DNA of 64,000 nt from Citrus sinensis. Taxonomy: Eukaryota; Streptophyta; Magnoliopsida; Sapindales; Rutaceae. Location of the stretch: assembly GCF_022201045.2 (NCBI RefSeq), contig NC_068557.1, positions 25,273,501 through 25,337,500 on the forward strand, written 5' to 3'. Below are positions 34,867 through 46,027 of the stretch, one piece after another. The first letter of the stretch is position 1; each line of letters starts with the position of its first letter. The position numbers and the translations under genes are program-made. The notes under the pieces were generated by a model, which made no database searches, was not told where the DNA came from, and saw nothing but the letters and a program-made list of their open reading frames with translations.

Positions 34867-35274
34867 TCATTGCCGAGCAGCAACTATCCTTTTATAAATT
34901 TCCACAACCAATTTGCTATCAATTTCTTCACCAGAAGAAACCACTGAAACCTGTCCAGCTTTGGCAACATTTTTCCCCCTGAAAACACTTCCATCGCTGT
35001 TAGTGTTAGCAATTTTGTTGGCTAAACGAATCATCATGCCAGCATAAGCATCATGAAACTTTGCCAAAAGCTTGATGGGCGAAACGAGTTTCAATTGCTG
35101 CTGCTGCTTTGGTGTTGTTCTTATTCTATAAAGCCGGGGAGTGGCAGCAGCCCCTCCAAGCCTTACAACTTTGAGCTTCTTTTTGCAATGACCTGCACCA
35201 CTGATTCTCTGGTACTTTTTTCTGCTCCAGTATCTCTTCAAGCTTTCATAATATGCAAAGGAAAGAATCGCCAT
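34867..35274 (-). CDS. Small basic plant protein, array copy 5 (135 aa)
   Basis: Single exon, ATG at 35274, last of the five same-strand copies. N-terminal YYESLKRYWSRKKYQR, a KKKLKVVRLGG stretch, then a core altered at its start: YRIRTTPKQQQQLKLVSPIK, where the usual PKLxWKI is replaced by a short Gln run (CAG repeats at about 35090-35110). LLAKFHDAYAGMMIRLANKIAN, a linker and SSGEEIDSKLVVEIYKRIVA follow, ending ARQ. The Gln insertion removes the otherwise invariant core Trp, so this copy may differ in binding or stability. TATA about 50 bases upstream; the leader GAAACGAGAGAGA matches copy 4. Probably expressed. Confidence 0.85.
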   Translation of the reverse strand: MAILSFAYYESLKRYWSRKKYQRISGAGHCKKKLKVVRLGGAAATPRLYRIRTTPKQQQQLKLVSPIKLLAKFHDAYAGMMIRLANKIANTNSDGSVFRGKNVAKAGQVSVVSSGEEIDSKLVVEIYKRIVAARQ

Positions 35275-35323
35275 TTGTACTACTTTGAGAGAGAGGGGCG
35301 TGAAGAGACGAAACGAGAGAGAT

Positions 35324-35333
35324 TATTTATAAA
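35324..35333 (-). promoter_or_regulatory. TATA box of array copy 5
   Basis: TTTATAAATA on the minus strand, flanked by the same CTTCTTT and TCTCTCTCGTTTC words as copy 4. Confidence 0.6.
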
Positions 35334-36877
35334 GAAGAAATGGGTGCTGAGATTATTTAATGTGGGCGTTTGAATAGGGGGTTTGTTTACATCGATGATT
35401 AAAGATGAGGATCGGAATAATAGGCCAATAAGCAAAGATTGCATCATATTTAAATTCTTTGACCAGGTAAGCGGATGATTGATGGATAAATGCATCAATT
35501 TTGGGTTTTTGGCATAATTTTTTAATAAGATTTCTGTAGATGTTGAATTGGTCGTAGAATTTTGTAGACGAATCTGTTGCTATGATAAAAATGTTCTGCA
35601 GTATCTGACAAAAGGGCATCTTTAGTTACGTTATTTTAAGTTTTATCATCCATTGCCGTTCAAGTTGCAATATTAAACAAAGATACTTGCATAATTGTAC
35701 TTGAATTCAATCCCATATATCATGTGATCTAACAGTAGCACTACAAACAAACCAGAAGAAAGAAAACCACTACAATCGTTATATGCTGTAAAATAGGGCT
35801 TTACAAATAGTATTATATCATTCGTGGAATGTGGATAAAATAAATTTTCATTTCCATAGATAATGTCTCGAAGCACAGATTTCTTCCAAAACCAGTCACA
35901 GTTAAATTAATGAAGAGGTTTTTTTTTTCTTTTTTTGTCAAAAGAATATCAATACTATCGAACTAATTAATTTGCGCATTTCTTGGGTGATCATATTTCC
36001 ACCCCATCTACTCCGTAATAGCTCCCCAATTAAAAATACACCCATAAAATCCCAAAATTTACATTACTTTGTAAATAAACCCCACTTACTACTAATATTA
36101 CCTTGCGGCGACTGGTTTTCATTAATATATTTGGCGACAAGAATTTTTCCAAGTTATAAAAGGAAGCCAGCAGCCAAGAAAACTGAAAATGGGAGCAACC
36201 AACTGCCATTATCATTTCATCTTTATTTGGTACAACTTTTGAGGTAGAGCTTATTAAAATAGAGTTTTTGTTAATAGAGCTTCTATAAGTAAAATTTTTA
36301 CCTAAAAAATTTTAGTTGTTTGGTTGTCAATAAGAGCTTTTATTTAAAATTACAAAATTACTTTAAATATAAGTTTTTTAAAGTTATGCTATAAAAAGAA
36401 TGAAATAAGATTGTTAAATGAGCAGAAGATATTTTAGATATTTTAATATTAAAAACAAAGACTTTCAATCTTTATTCTTAAAAATCCAAAATTTGAGCTT
36501 CAGCTAATAAAAGTAAAATAACTTGTTTACGTTTTAAAGGCTCTACTATAAAAATAATTAAACAACAACAAAAATTTTGATAAGAGCTTATGAGATTAAA
36601 TTAGTACTTATGATCATTAGATAAATTATATCAAAGCAGCACTTTATCATAAAGAAATATATAATCGATATTCAAATTTTGGCATGCAAATAAACCTAAT
36701 TTTTTTAAAATTTTGTTTGGTACTATATTTTGTAATTTAATTTACTGTTATCGTCATACTCATTTTTAAGGTTTTTATTGCTGAAATTCCAGTACATGAT
36801 GATTAGGAGATTTGCGTCAATATGTAGCTTATTTTCTAATTTCTAGGACATGGTTCTTTTATGGGATAAAACTGTGG
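35334..36877. other. Intergenic spacer, no gene seen
   Basis: AT-rich. The stretch 36230-36730 (GTACAACTTTTGAGGTAGAGC at one side, GTTTGGTACTAT at the other) may be an old MITE, but its ends do not pair cleanly. Confidence 0.4.
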
Positions 36878-36998
36878 TGCAACTGTGGTACCGTGCCACA
36901 GTTGCACCCAACCGTTGGATTCCCACTTATTCAAGTGGACCCCACTCATTTGAGTGGATCCAACGGCTGGTGTAACTGTGGCACGGTACCACAGTTGC
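36878..36998. mobile_element. Compact foldback MITE with nested hairpins (121 bp)
   Basis: The whole unit is an inverted repeat: the left arm GCAACTGTGGTACCGTGCCA and the right arm GGCACGGTACCACAGTTGC pair over about 55 bases, including CCAACCGTTGGATTCC / GGATCCAACGGCTGG and CACTTATTCAAGTGG / CCACTCATTTGAGTGG. Each arm also folds on itself (CAACTGTGG..CCACAGTTG). No coding capacity. Classed as a MITE by structure only; no target duplication defined. Confidence 0.75.
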
Positions 36999-37171
36999 AT
37001 TGTAGCCTGACCCTCTTTTGTGCCTGGTTTATTATTTATTTTTATTGTTAGTCATCATTATGTCATTGATTAGGAAAATGAAGAGTCTGAAAAATGAAAA
37101 TTAAAAACAAAAATGTAGAAAGAAAGGAAGAAAGCATGCCAAACGGAGATCAGGTTCACGGAGGCATTAAC

Positions 37172-37406
37172 TAAAGTAAATAGAAAAGCAGTTGGACTGA
37201 ATTATGATGATTTTCATTCAAGTTGTTGGACTAAATAGAAAACAAATATATAATACAACTTTTGCAACAAGAATAACAAAAAGTATCAGAAAAGAAGGAT
37301 GACTCAAAAAGGAGTTCTATTATAAAAGAAGATTAAAGTCCAATTCTAAACGAAGACTCAACCAACTTTAAGTAATTGAAACTGTAAATGACACGTATGT
37401 TCTTTA
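37172..37406 (-). repeat. 3' LTR of the copia element
   Basis: 235 bp, matching the LTR at 41730-41964 with about five differences (for example GATTTTCATT against GATTCTCATT). The purine-rich tract abuts it at 37407-37420. Confidence 0.93.
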
Positions 37407-37413
37407 TGCCCCC

Positions 37414-40400
37414 TCAAGATAGGCCACGGGTAAAGAGGCCAATCTTGTCTCTTAGCAGTAGGAACTGAGAACGTGGCAAAGGTTTGGTGAGGAGATCAGC
37501 AAGTTGGTCGGCAGAAGAAACATGAGCCACACGAAGTAAACCAGATTGAACCTGTTCACGGATAAAATGGTAATCCACTGCTACATGTTTCATTCGAGAG
37601 TGAAACACAGGATTGGAGCTTAACTGAGTAGCACAAATGTTATCACAATAGACAACTGGAGAAGATTGCAAAGTCACACCAAGTTCAGCAAGCAGTGAAC
37701 ATACCCACCGAAGTTCAGCAGCAGTAGCAGCAACTGAACGATATTCCGCTTCTGTAGAAGAACGAGCAACAGTTTGTTGCTTCTTAGAACTCCAAGAAAT
37801 AAGATTCCGCCCAAGATAGACAAGGTATGCACTAGTGGAAGAGTAATCATCTTTATTGCCGGCCCAGTCAGCATCCGAGAACGCATGAAGAGCATCAGAG
37901 AACCCATGAAGAGATAAAGAAGACTCACGATGGAGAAAAAGACCTTTATCCAATGTGCCACATAAATACCGTAGAATTCGTTTAACAAGTACCCAATGCT
38001 CATCAGTAGGATGATGCATAAATTGAGCCATCTTATTGACAGCAAAAGAGATATCGGGACGAGTGAGAGAGAGATATTGCAAGCTCCCAACTACAGCATG
38101 AAATTGAGAAGGATCTGAAAGAGGAGTGCCTGAGGTGATGGTGAGTGAGGAAGAATTTGTTGGTAATGGGGTAAGGACGGGTGTAGCATCTGCCATATGA
38201 ATTCTTTTAAGCAAGTCTTGGATATATCTTCTTTGAAAGAGCAATATGCCTCGCCGATGTGGAACAACCTCAACGCCAAGAAAATAAGAAAGAGAGCCAA
38301 GATCTTTCAGGGAGAAGCGTTGAGCCAGGTAGCCAACAAATTGAGAAACAAGGTCATCACTATTACCAGTAACAATGATATCATCAACGTACACCAGTAA
38401 AAATAAAACATGTCTGCCAGTGTTGAGAACAAAAAGAGAAGTATCAGAGTGAGAATTCGTGAAACCCGAATGCACAAGAAATTGGCGTAGTTCATAATAC
38501 CAAGCCCGTGGAGCCTGTTTGAGACCATAGATAGCCTTATGAAGTTTACAAACATATGTTGGACGATCAGAAGCAACAAATCCTGGTGGTTGAGCCATGT
38601 ATACATGTTCTGAGAGCCGACCTTGAAGAAAGGCATTGTTGATGTCGAGTTGGCGAAGAGACTAACCATTGCTTACTGCAATACTAAGTACAAGTCTCAC
38701 TGTGGTGGGTTTAACAACCGGGCTAAAAGTCTCATGGTAATCCACACCGGGTCGTTGATGAAATCCTTTGGCCACAAGGCGAGCTTTAAACCGGTCAAGA
38801 GAGCCATCAGAGTGTCTTTTAATGCGAAAGATCCATTTACAACCAACAAGATTAGTGATACCATCAGGAGGAACTAGCTCCCATGTCCCATTACGAACAA
38901 GAGCATCATATTCTTCAGACATAGCTCGGCGCCAGTTATGATCTTTGAGGGCATGAGTCATGGAAGTAGGTTCAAGACTAGGTGGGGATGATAAGTGGGT
39001 GTGAAAGTTGAGTTTTTGAATTGGTTTACGAATATTATTCTTGGCCTGAGTAGTCATGTGATGTTGGGTGGTATTTTGTGTTTCGGTGGGTTGATGGGTA
39101 GGATTTGGTGATTGTTGGATGGGTGGTGGGTGTTGCGCTGTTTCTCTTTGATGTGTTGGTATCTCAGAGGAAAGTGAAGTGTCTTCAACAGCAGGCAGTT
39201 CTTGTGGGCGCTCTTCAGGTGGAGTAATAGAAGGCGGCTGAATTGGAGAAGGTAATGAGACAAGGAGCATTGGGGGAAGCCAAGTATCTATGGTGGTAGA
39301 GGTGGGGCGAGGTAGATGATCATGAAGAGAGGTGTATGGGAAAACTGACTCTACAAACTTAACATGACGAGAAACAAATATTTTGGAAGTAGATGGTTCA
39401 AAACACAAGTAGGCACTTTGAGATAATGAGTATCCAATAAAAACACAAGGTTTGGACCTTTGATCAAGCTTATGAGATGTATATAGACGAAGCCAAGGAT
39501 AACATAAACATCCGAAAATCTTTAGTTTTGTATAATTTGGCATTTTGTGGAAAATTAATTCATAGGGAGATGATAGATTGAGCGTTGTGGTTGGCATCCT
39601 ATTAATTAAATAAACAGCAGTAGCAAAGGCATGGGACCAAAAAGTAACTGGAAGGGAAGCATAAGAGAGTAAAGCGAGACCAGTTTCAACAATATGGCGA
39701 TGTCGTCTTTCTGAATAGTCATTATGTTCAGGTGTATGAGGCGGAGTGGTTAAATGAGATATGCCATTTAGAGAGAGGTAATCTTTGAGGCCCATATATT
39801 CTCCCCCATTATCTGAATACAGGGTGATTATTTTGAGTTGAAAATAATTTTCCACAATGGCTTTGTAACGCTTAAAAATTTCATGAACTTCAGATTTTCG
39901 CTTGAGTGGGTAAAACCATATGTATTTGGTAAAGTGATCAACGAAAATGACATAGTATTTGAAACCATCTTGTGATAAAATAGGTGAAGTCCATATATCA
40001 GAGAAAACAATTTCAAGAGGTCGCGTAGATGTAAGAGATGAAGTAGAAAAAGACAACTTATGACTTTTATTGCAAAGACATGCATTACATGAGAATTCTT
40101 TTGACATAGGAGAAGAAAAATCTAAGTGATAACTAGAAAGAATGTGTTTCAAAATAGGAGAAGCAGGATGACCTAATCGATGATGCCAATTTGAAGAAGT
40201 GGTTTTGACATTGGAGAATGCGAGAATTGGAGAAGACATAGAGTTATTAGCCGGCCATTCATACACTCCATCCTTAGTGCTGCCCTTCAAAAGGATTGCC
40301 TCTGTGCGAAAGTCCTTCACATGAAAAAAACATGGATAAAATTCAATTGATGCATTATTAGTAGAACAAAACTGAGATATAGAAATTAAATTCTTTTTCA

Positions 40401-41667
40401 TGGTTGGTACACAAAGGACATCATTCAGAGTAAAGGTAGTAGTGGAAGTTGGAAGAGAGATAGAACCAGTGTGGGTGATAGAAAGACCAGTGCCATCGCC
40501 AATCATAACATCGTCGGAGCCAGTATAAGGTGCATGAAGGGATAAGTTGCTCAAGTCTGTTGTGATATGGTGTGACGCTCCACTATCAAGTAACCAAGTT
40601 GGATTGTTCAACGCATTATTAGCAGCATAATGTGCCTGTGGCTGCCAGGGTATTGCCAAAGTGTTTGGTAGTGAAGATCCTGTGTTGGATTGCTGAATTG
40701 GTACAAGCTGAAATGATGGACATCGCTTGGCTGAGTGCCCTTGGATGCTACAGATCTGACAAAAGCCTAGATATGGACGAGATGGAGGACGGTTGTTGTG
40801 TGGTGGAGTACCTGAGTGGGTAGGCATGAGTGGTCGGCCAGGATTGGTAGACGACGGGCGCCAGCCTGTGTTACCAGTAGGATGTTGAGATTGCGGTCGC
40901 CAGTTGGGGTTGAACTTTTGTGGGCGCCAAATGGTATTTGTTCGGTTGGTTGGATTGGCAGTCATAGGAAGATGGACATCAGTCTTTTTGTTTGCTTGAA
41001 TGGATGCTTCAAAAGATAGAAGTTTCTCATGAAGCTCATCGAAGGTAATAGATGTGTCACGAGCTTGAACAGCACGAATAAGTTCTTTGTAGTCATCTTC
41101 CAGTCCATCTAAAATCCTTTCTGGAAGATCTTCCTCATCCATTGGGGATCCCAGTGTGGCAAGTTCATCTACGCAGGCTTTAATAGAGTGAAGAAAATCT
41201 GTGATATTCATGGTACCTTTGGTGTGATTTTTGAGACGGTTTTTTACTTGCTTGATGCGGCCTCGAGAAGGTTTAGCATATGTATTGGAAAGAATAGTCC
41301 ATGCTTCACGAGATGTGGTGGCTCTGGCAATGAAGGAGATAATTGTAGGAGACAGAGAACCGATGAGGGCATTAAGGATTAGTTGATCTTGTCGAACCCA
41401 GACATTGTAGGCTGGATTTGGTACTGTAGAGTTGTTTGCAGTGAGTGTTTTTGGCGGACAAGGTTTTGAGCCATCAATGTATCCAAGGAGATCATAGCCG
41501 ATGAAGAGAGTTTCAAATTGAAGCTTCCATGAGAGGTAGTTGGTGGAGGTGAGTTTGAGAGGAGCCTGTGCAGAAATATTGATTGTAATGAGATGAAAGT
41601 TGTTAGGGTTGAGAGCAGTGGAGTGTACTGGAGTGGTTGGAATTTCGTCTGTAGTGGCCATAGTCAC
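37414..41667 (-). CDS. Copia gag-pol polyprotein with one in-frame stop
   Basis: A single frame of 1418 codons from ATG at 41667, interrupted only by a TAG at 38664-38662. Order: gag with [16 protein letters not shown]; zinc knuckle [14 protein letters not shown] (about residues 300-314); protease [12 protein letters not shown] (about 360); integrase with HHRLGHP, a [10 protein letters not shown] metal-binding segment, FSDIW and [10 protein letters not shown]; reverse transcriptase starting [12 protein letters not shown] with KARLVAKGF and, beyond the stop, [12 protein letters not shown]; RNase H with [14 protein letters not shown] and SSTEAEYR. The stop falls in the reverse transcriptase between the [12 protein letters not shown] segment and the [10 protein letters not shown] segment, at a position where relatives usually carry Trp. 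The integrase motif reads [13 protein letters not shown] where TPEHNG is usual. This copy cannot make full-length polyprotein without readthrough. Confidence 0.93.
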
Positions 41668-41717
41668 TGTTTGAGGAAGAAAGGGAAAAAAAAACTAACG
41701 GGGAAGAGGAATGCGCT

Positions 41718-41729
41718 GCTCTGATACCA
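41718..41729 (-). other. Primer binding site (tRNA-Met type)
   Basis: TGGTATCAGAGC on the minus strand, directly inside the 5' LTR. It is the standard copia site complementary to the 3' end of initiator methionine tRNA. Confidence 0.9.
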
Positions 41730-41964
41730 TAAAGTAAATAGAAAAGCAGTTGGACTGAATTATGATGATTCTCATTCAAGTTGTTGGACTAAATAGAAAA
41801 CAAATATATAATACAACTTTTGCAACAAGAATAACAAAAAGTATCGGAAAAGAAGGATGACTCAAAAAGGAGTTCTATTATAAAAGAAGATTAAAGTCAT
41901 ATTCTAAACGAAGACTCAACCAACTTTAAGTAATTGAAACTGCAAATGACACGTATGTTCTTTA
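41730..41964 (-). repeat. 5' LTR of the copia element
   Basis: 235 bp, near-identical to 37172-37406. It carries the promoter end of the minus-strand element. Confidence 0.93.
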
Positions 41965-41969
41965 TTAAC

Positions 41970-43154
41970 ATCCCAAAACAGGCAATGAAGATTTTGCGAG
42001 CAGGGCAAGAGTCCAACACAACACATAATTGAATGTGATAAAAACCAAGATAGCCATCTTATTCGAGTTACTTGATGGGTAAAATTCTAACTACAAGCCA
42101 GAAGCTGGGTCGTGATTACAGAAAATAAGCGCGGGGAAATATCACCACCCCTTATCATATCAACGTATACAGTTACTCATTACGTCCGTCAATTTGAAAA
42201 ATTTTCACACACAATTTAACATGATTAATGATATTTCAAACGGGCATGATCACAGATCAAGAATTAATAGATTCGAATGGCAGCAAGATTGATCTCAAGT
42301 AATTGAAAGAAAACACTTGACTCCATTGAGTTAAATAATGAAAGGATCCTTCGACGTATCTTCCAAGCAAGTCACTCCAAAAGGACATGTCCACAAAAGC
42401 TGGGTATTACGTCCTCGTCCGCATATGAATAAAAAATTAAGTGGGCCTTGAGATTGAGAATTCCACAAAGCAAATATTTTCAGCCCCTGTAATAGCATTA
42501 AATCCAGACACTCCTTGTTGGTTCACCCATACTCGTGCATGAAAGAAACAAATGTCAAAGAATGTGTTTGCCAATTAAAAATCAGTAAGCTTTATCACAT
42601 TATATAATCCACTACAACATGTGGAAAATTGCATAATTTTCAATCCTACGCAATCTAACCATATATTACAATCCAAATTCAAAAGTGTACAAATCAAACG
42701 ACAATCGACATATGTGAATTTAATTTAATATGTGCATTTCATCTAATCCTTTAAAATCAATAAAACCGACCTACTTAAACCATGCATCAAATGATTGAAA
42801 ATTTGAAATAGCACTTTAACCGTACCGAAGTTAAGTTGTGAATTCTGGTTTATTCAAGAGGGTAGGCTATTTTCAGGTGGTAGAATAGGTCCTACTACAT
42901 CATATCTCACTCGCATCACAGCCAAAAAAATAACAAGAATTAGAAAAAGAATCCCCCAAAAAATAAAAAAAGCATGCGTTGCAAACAATGTGCAAAGTAA
43001 GAAGCTCGAATGAATCTTCTAACAGATGAGATGCGTTGTTCAAACTTTGTTCATGCAAAAACTCGATCACGCATGTGCTAGTAAAGGCGTATATTCTACT
43101 TATCTTACACTATGGACATCTGGACATCTAGTAATTGTATACTCTTCTCTACAG
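41970..43154. other. Intergenic spacer, no gene seen
   Basis: Between the retrotransposon and the stop of the first lipid phosphatase. The stretch near 43100 is probably that gene's 3' UTR. The short open frames show no conserved motif. Confidence 0.45.
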
Positions 43155-46013
43155 TCAGCAGCTGATGCAAGGTCTCCTTTGGCTTTCCATTTCATCGAGC
43201 ATCAGACTACCGTCACGAGTATTGGATCTTGATATTTCAATATGACGTTGAGGTTCGGCATAAACATTCTCGGGCTCTGATGGTTGGACACTGAGACAGT
43301 TGGCGTTGTTAGATTCCTGGTCATTTCGAGAATCTGCCAACATCTGAAAATATGCATGAGGCCCCCAGCCTGCAGGTCATAAACAAAGGTTCAAACTACT
43401 AATGCCCAATAGGATTAGACAGTCAATAATAATGAGAAAAACGGCCAATAAATACATAAATTCTGATAGCCAAGAATGTCAAGACTATGCTAGTAAGAAG
43501 CACAGAAGAGAATTCTCTCAAGTGATTTGAGAAGGGGTAGTACAGAAAAATATCAAGAAAACCATTTTTGGGTGCAATGTCCAAGCCTAACTCCCTGATA
43601 CACAAGGATGTCAAGACTATGCAAGTAACAAGCACCAGAAAGAAAATTCTCTCAAGTGATTTGAGAAGTGCTAGTAGGCAAAAATATGAAAAAAAAAAAA
43701 ACCATTTTTGGGTGCAATGTCCAAGCCTAAAACTTTATACTCCTGCTAATCAATTAATTTAATCAAAAGCTTTGGCTTGAATTCCATCAGTGAGAAAACA
43801 TCGTGAAATTCCAAATGCCAGGCACAAAAGAGGAGAAAGCTGGAGAGGACATAGGCACTGGTCATAAATTATCAATGAAGCTGCAAGGGCTTGCTCATAT
43901 GCTGCTTAATAAAAAGAAAATTAATTGTTTGCTTATCAATAGACAGACAACATGTCTGAAAGGAAACATAAAGACCATCTAATATCTTCCTGAGTACCAA
44001 CAAAATTCCCACCAGCCAAGGTTACAGTGATTCTGTGATTTACAGGTTTCTGACCCTATATATTCAAAATACAAATATTTGTTGGGTGAAGGAGACTGAT
44101 CCAACACCTTGCCTTACCTTCCAATCCATACAATACCATTGAATACATAATTGAGTATTTATGGAGGCAGTAGGAAGAGAAAACAATACTGAACAGCATA
44201 CAACCATAAAGTAAAGAGTTAGAGACATACCATCTGTATCATATGGAGGTGGAAAGAATTGCAAGTAACAAAAGAAAGAAACAATTGTCCCTGTAATAAA
44301 ATGGAAAAAAAAAAAAAAGCAAATAATTCAATGTGAGAAGTAGTTTAGACGTATTCCCACTAGGCAGCGGTAGAAGCCCTGAATTTTACTCTATGCAATT
44401 ATTAAAAAAGACAAAAGAAAGTGGTCAACAAACGGACCTATGATAGCTCCACCAAAGACATCTTGCCAATGATGCCAATAGTCATCAACTCGAGAAACTC
44501 CTATCAGAGCAGCTAGAAGAAATGGTAGGAAAACAATACAGAGCTTTGCAACATGGCCTCTACGATCAAATACCCTGATTTTTCCTGACAAGTACAATGA
44601 AAGAAAACCAAGACCAGCAAAAGACCCTGCATATTTACAACCAGAATTCCTATAAGTCGCTTCTCTTGCTGTTATAAGAAACTGAAGGCTCATAATTGCA
44701 AGTGGGAAAACAATAACAAGTAAGCAAATCCCTTCCCATAAACTAAATGCACATGTTCACACAGAGTGATACACAGCAATATGCCCATAAGCAATAAGAA
44801 TCAGATACTAATCTCAGCAATAACTTTGGTATTTTTTCCAGCAATCTCAATATAAGAGTGAATTTTAATTTTGATCATTCCAATACCAGAAAATTTGCAC
44901 AAACTTTATAGGGATTTTCTATATTTCATAAATCTAATATGGCATGTTACATTAATATGGGGTGTTTTGGCATCTGAGACACTGTTGGTGATATACAAAG
45001 AGAACAGACTGTCACAATCACAGATATCAAGGAAAATATATAGCTAGTTAGAAGCAAAGAGAGATCTTATAATCAACAGTCGGCCGGAACATAAACTACA
45101 TCCAAAATGAGGAGCCAAAGAAGTAACATAATATATCACACAGAAGTAATTAGAGTGCTTACACGAAGTATGTCCACTTGGGAAACTTTTGTGCCCTTCC
45201 TTAATAACATGATTTTGCCCAGTACACACGACGTTCCTTGTTACATTATCAAAGACCTGATTGTGACATGCAATAGTTATAAATTGAGTTAGAACGAACA
45301 ACGATGAAAAAAATGTTTATATGAATCAAATTCAACAATCCCAAACGAAAATCAGCAAAGTTGAAGCACTGGAAGAACTCACCCCTTTACCATCAGGAAA
45401 ACACCGCCAAAAGAAATCTGGGCGAGGACGACCAACAGCATCTTTAATTGCATCAGTTATAACACCAGTAATGAGCACAGAATATAGAAGGCCTGAATAT
45501 GCATCACAACCCTTTAAGCATAATTGCCATAGGTCAACACAATCAAAATGGCAGGTGAGGGACTTATTAAAACAACAAAACAAAAAGATATACCTAGTAT
45601 GGCATGGTGCAGATCATATACATCACGTCTGATGAAATAATAGACATGCACGACAATAAAAGGGAGCAATATTGCAATCAACTGTAAGAACAAATGAAAC
45701 AACGTCATGAATTTTCAGTGTTATCAAAGCAGTGAATATCATGAAATCTTCAGATGAAGAATGATTCTTATATTAATTTCTCTGGGCCAAAACATACTGG
45801 AACAGCCCAAAAGGGAACGGTATTGTCTTTCATAGGGTATCTCAAATCTGTCATCATATCCTCTCCAACAAAGCGGTGAAATGGTTCTATGACATTCAAA
45901 ATGATCTCTATTACACCAAGAAGCAAGAGAATCAGCCAGTCGTGCATGTGTAGCTTTAGAACTTTAAGTCCATGGGATCTTACAGTATGTGCACCCAACT
46001 GAATCTCAGGCAT
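43155..46013 (-). CDS. LPP: Lipid phosphate phosphatase (PAP2 family), copy A
   Basis: Predicted membrane phosphatase that removes phosphate from phosphatidic acid and diacylglycerol pyrophosphate, damping lipid signalling. Seven exons join in phase to 323 aa: 46013-45798, 45681-45594, 45492-45383, 45256-45163, 44626-44438, 44290-44231, 43369-43155. All three catalytic motifs are present: K118 to RP at 125-126 (KDAVGRPRP), PSGH at 164-167 and SRxxxxxH at 214-221 (SRVDDYWH). About six TM segments are visible, for example [30 protein letters not shown] and [16 protein letters not shown]. The C-terminal tail is hydrophilic. It resembles Arabidopsis LPP1/LPP2 in length and motifs. The ATG follows a CTGCAG acceptor eleven bases upstream, implying a 5' UTR intron. 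The tandem partner is at 49393-51315. Confidence 0.93.
43471..43731. repeat. Two-unit tandem repeat in intron 6 of LPP copy A, period 132 bp
   Basis: TGTCAAGACTATGC, TTCTCTCAAGTGATTTGAGA and CCATTTTTGGGTGCAATGTC each occur twice, in the same order and spacing. Intronic, with no effect on coding. Confidence 0.85.
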
Positions 46014-46027
46014 TTTTCACTAATCTG

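Larger units (their letters stand above)
37172..41964 (-). mobile_element. Ty1/copia LTR retrotransposon, nearly intact
   Basis: A 4793-bp element flanked by the 5-bp direct repeat TTAAC (37167-37171 and 41965-41969). It has two 235-bp LTRs that differ at only about five positions, a primer binding site next to the 5' LTR, a purine-rich tract next to the 3' LTR (AGGGGGCA, minus strand) and one long gag-pol frame in copia order (gag, protease, integrase, reverse transcriptase, RNase H). The LTRs begin TAAAG and end CTTTA instead of TG..CA. LTR similarity shows a recent insertion. Confidence 0.95.

Noticed and set aside
36812..37051. Open frame containing repeated CNCGTVPQLH
   Set aside because: The repeat is the translation of the two arms of the 121-bp foldback.
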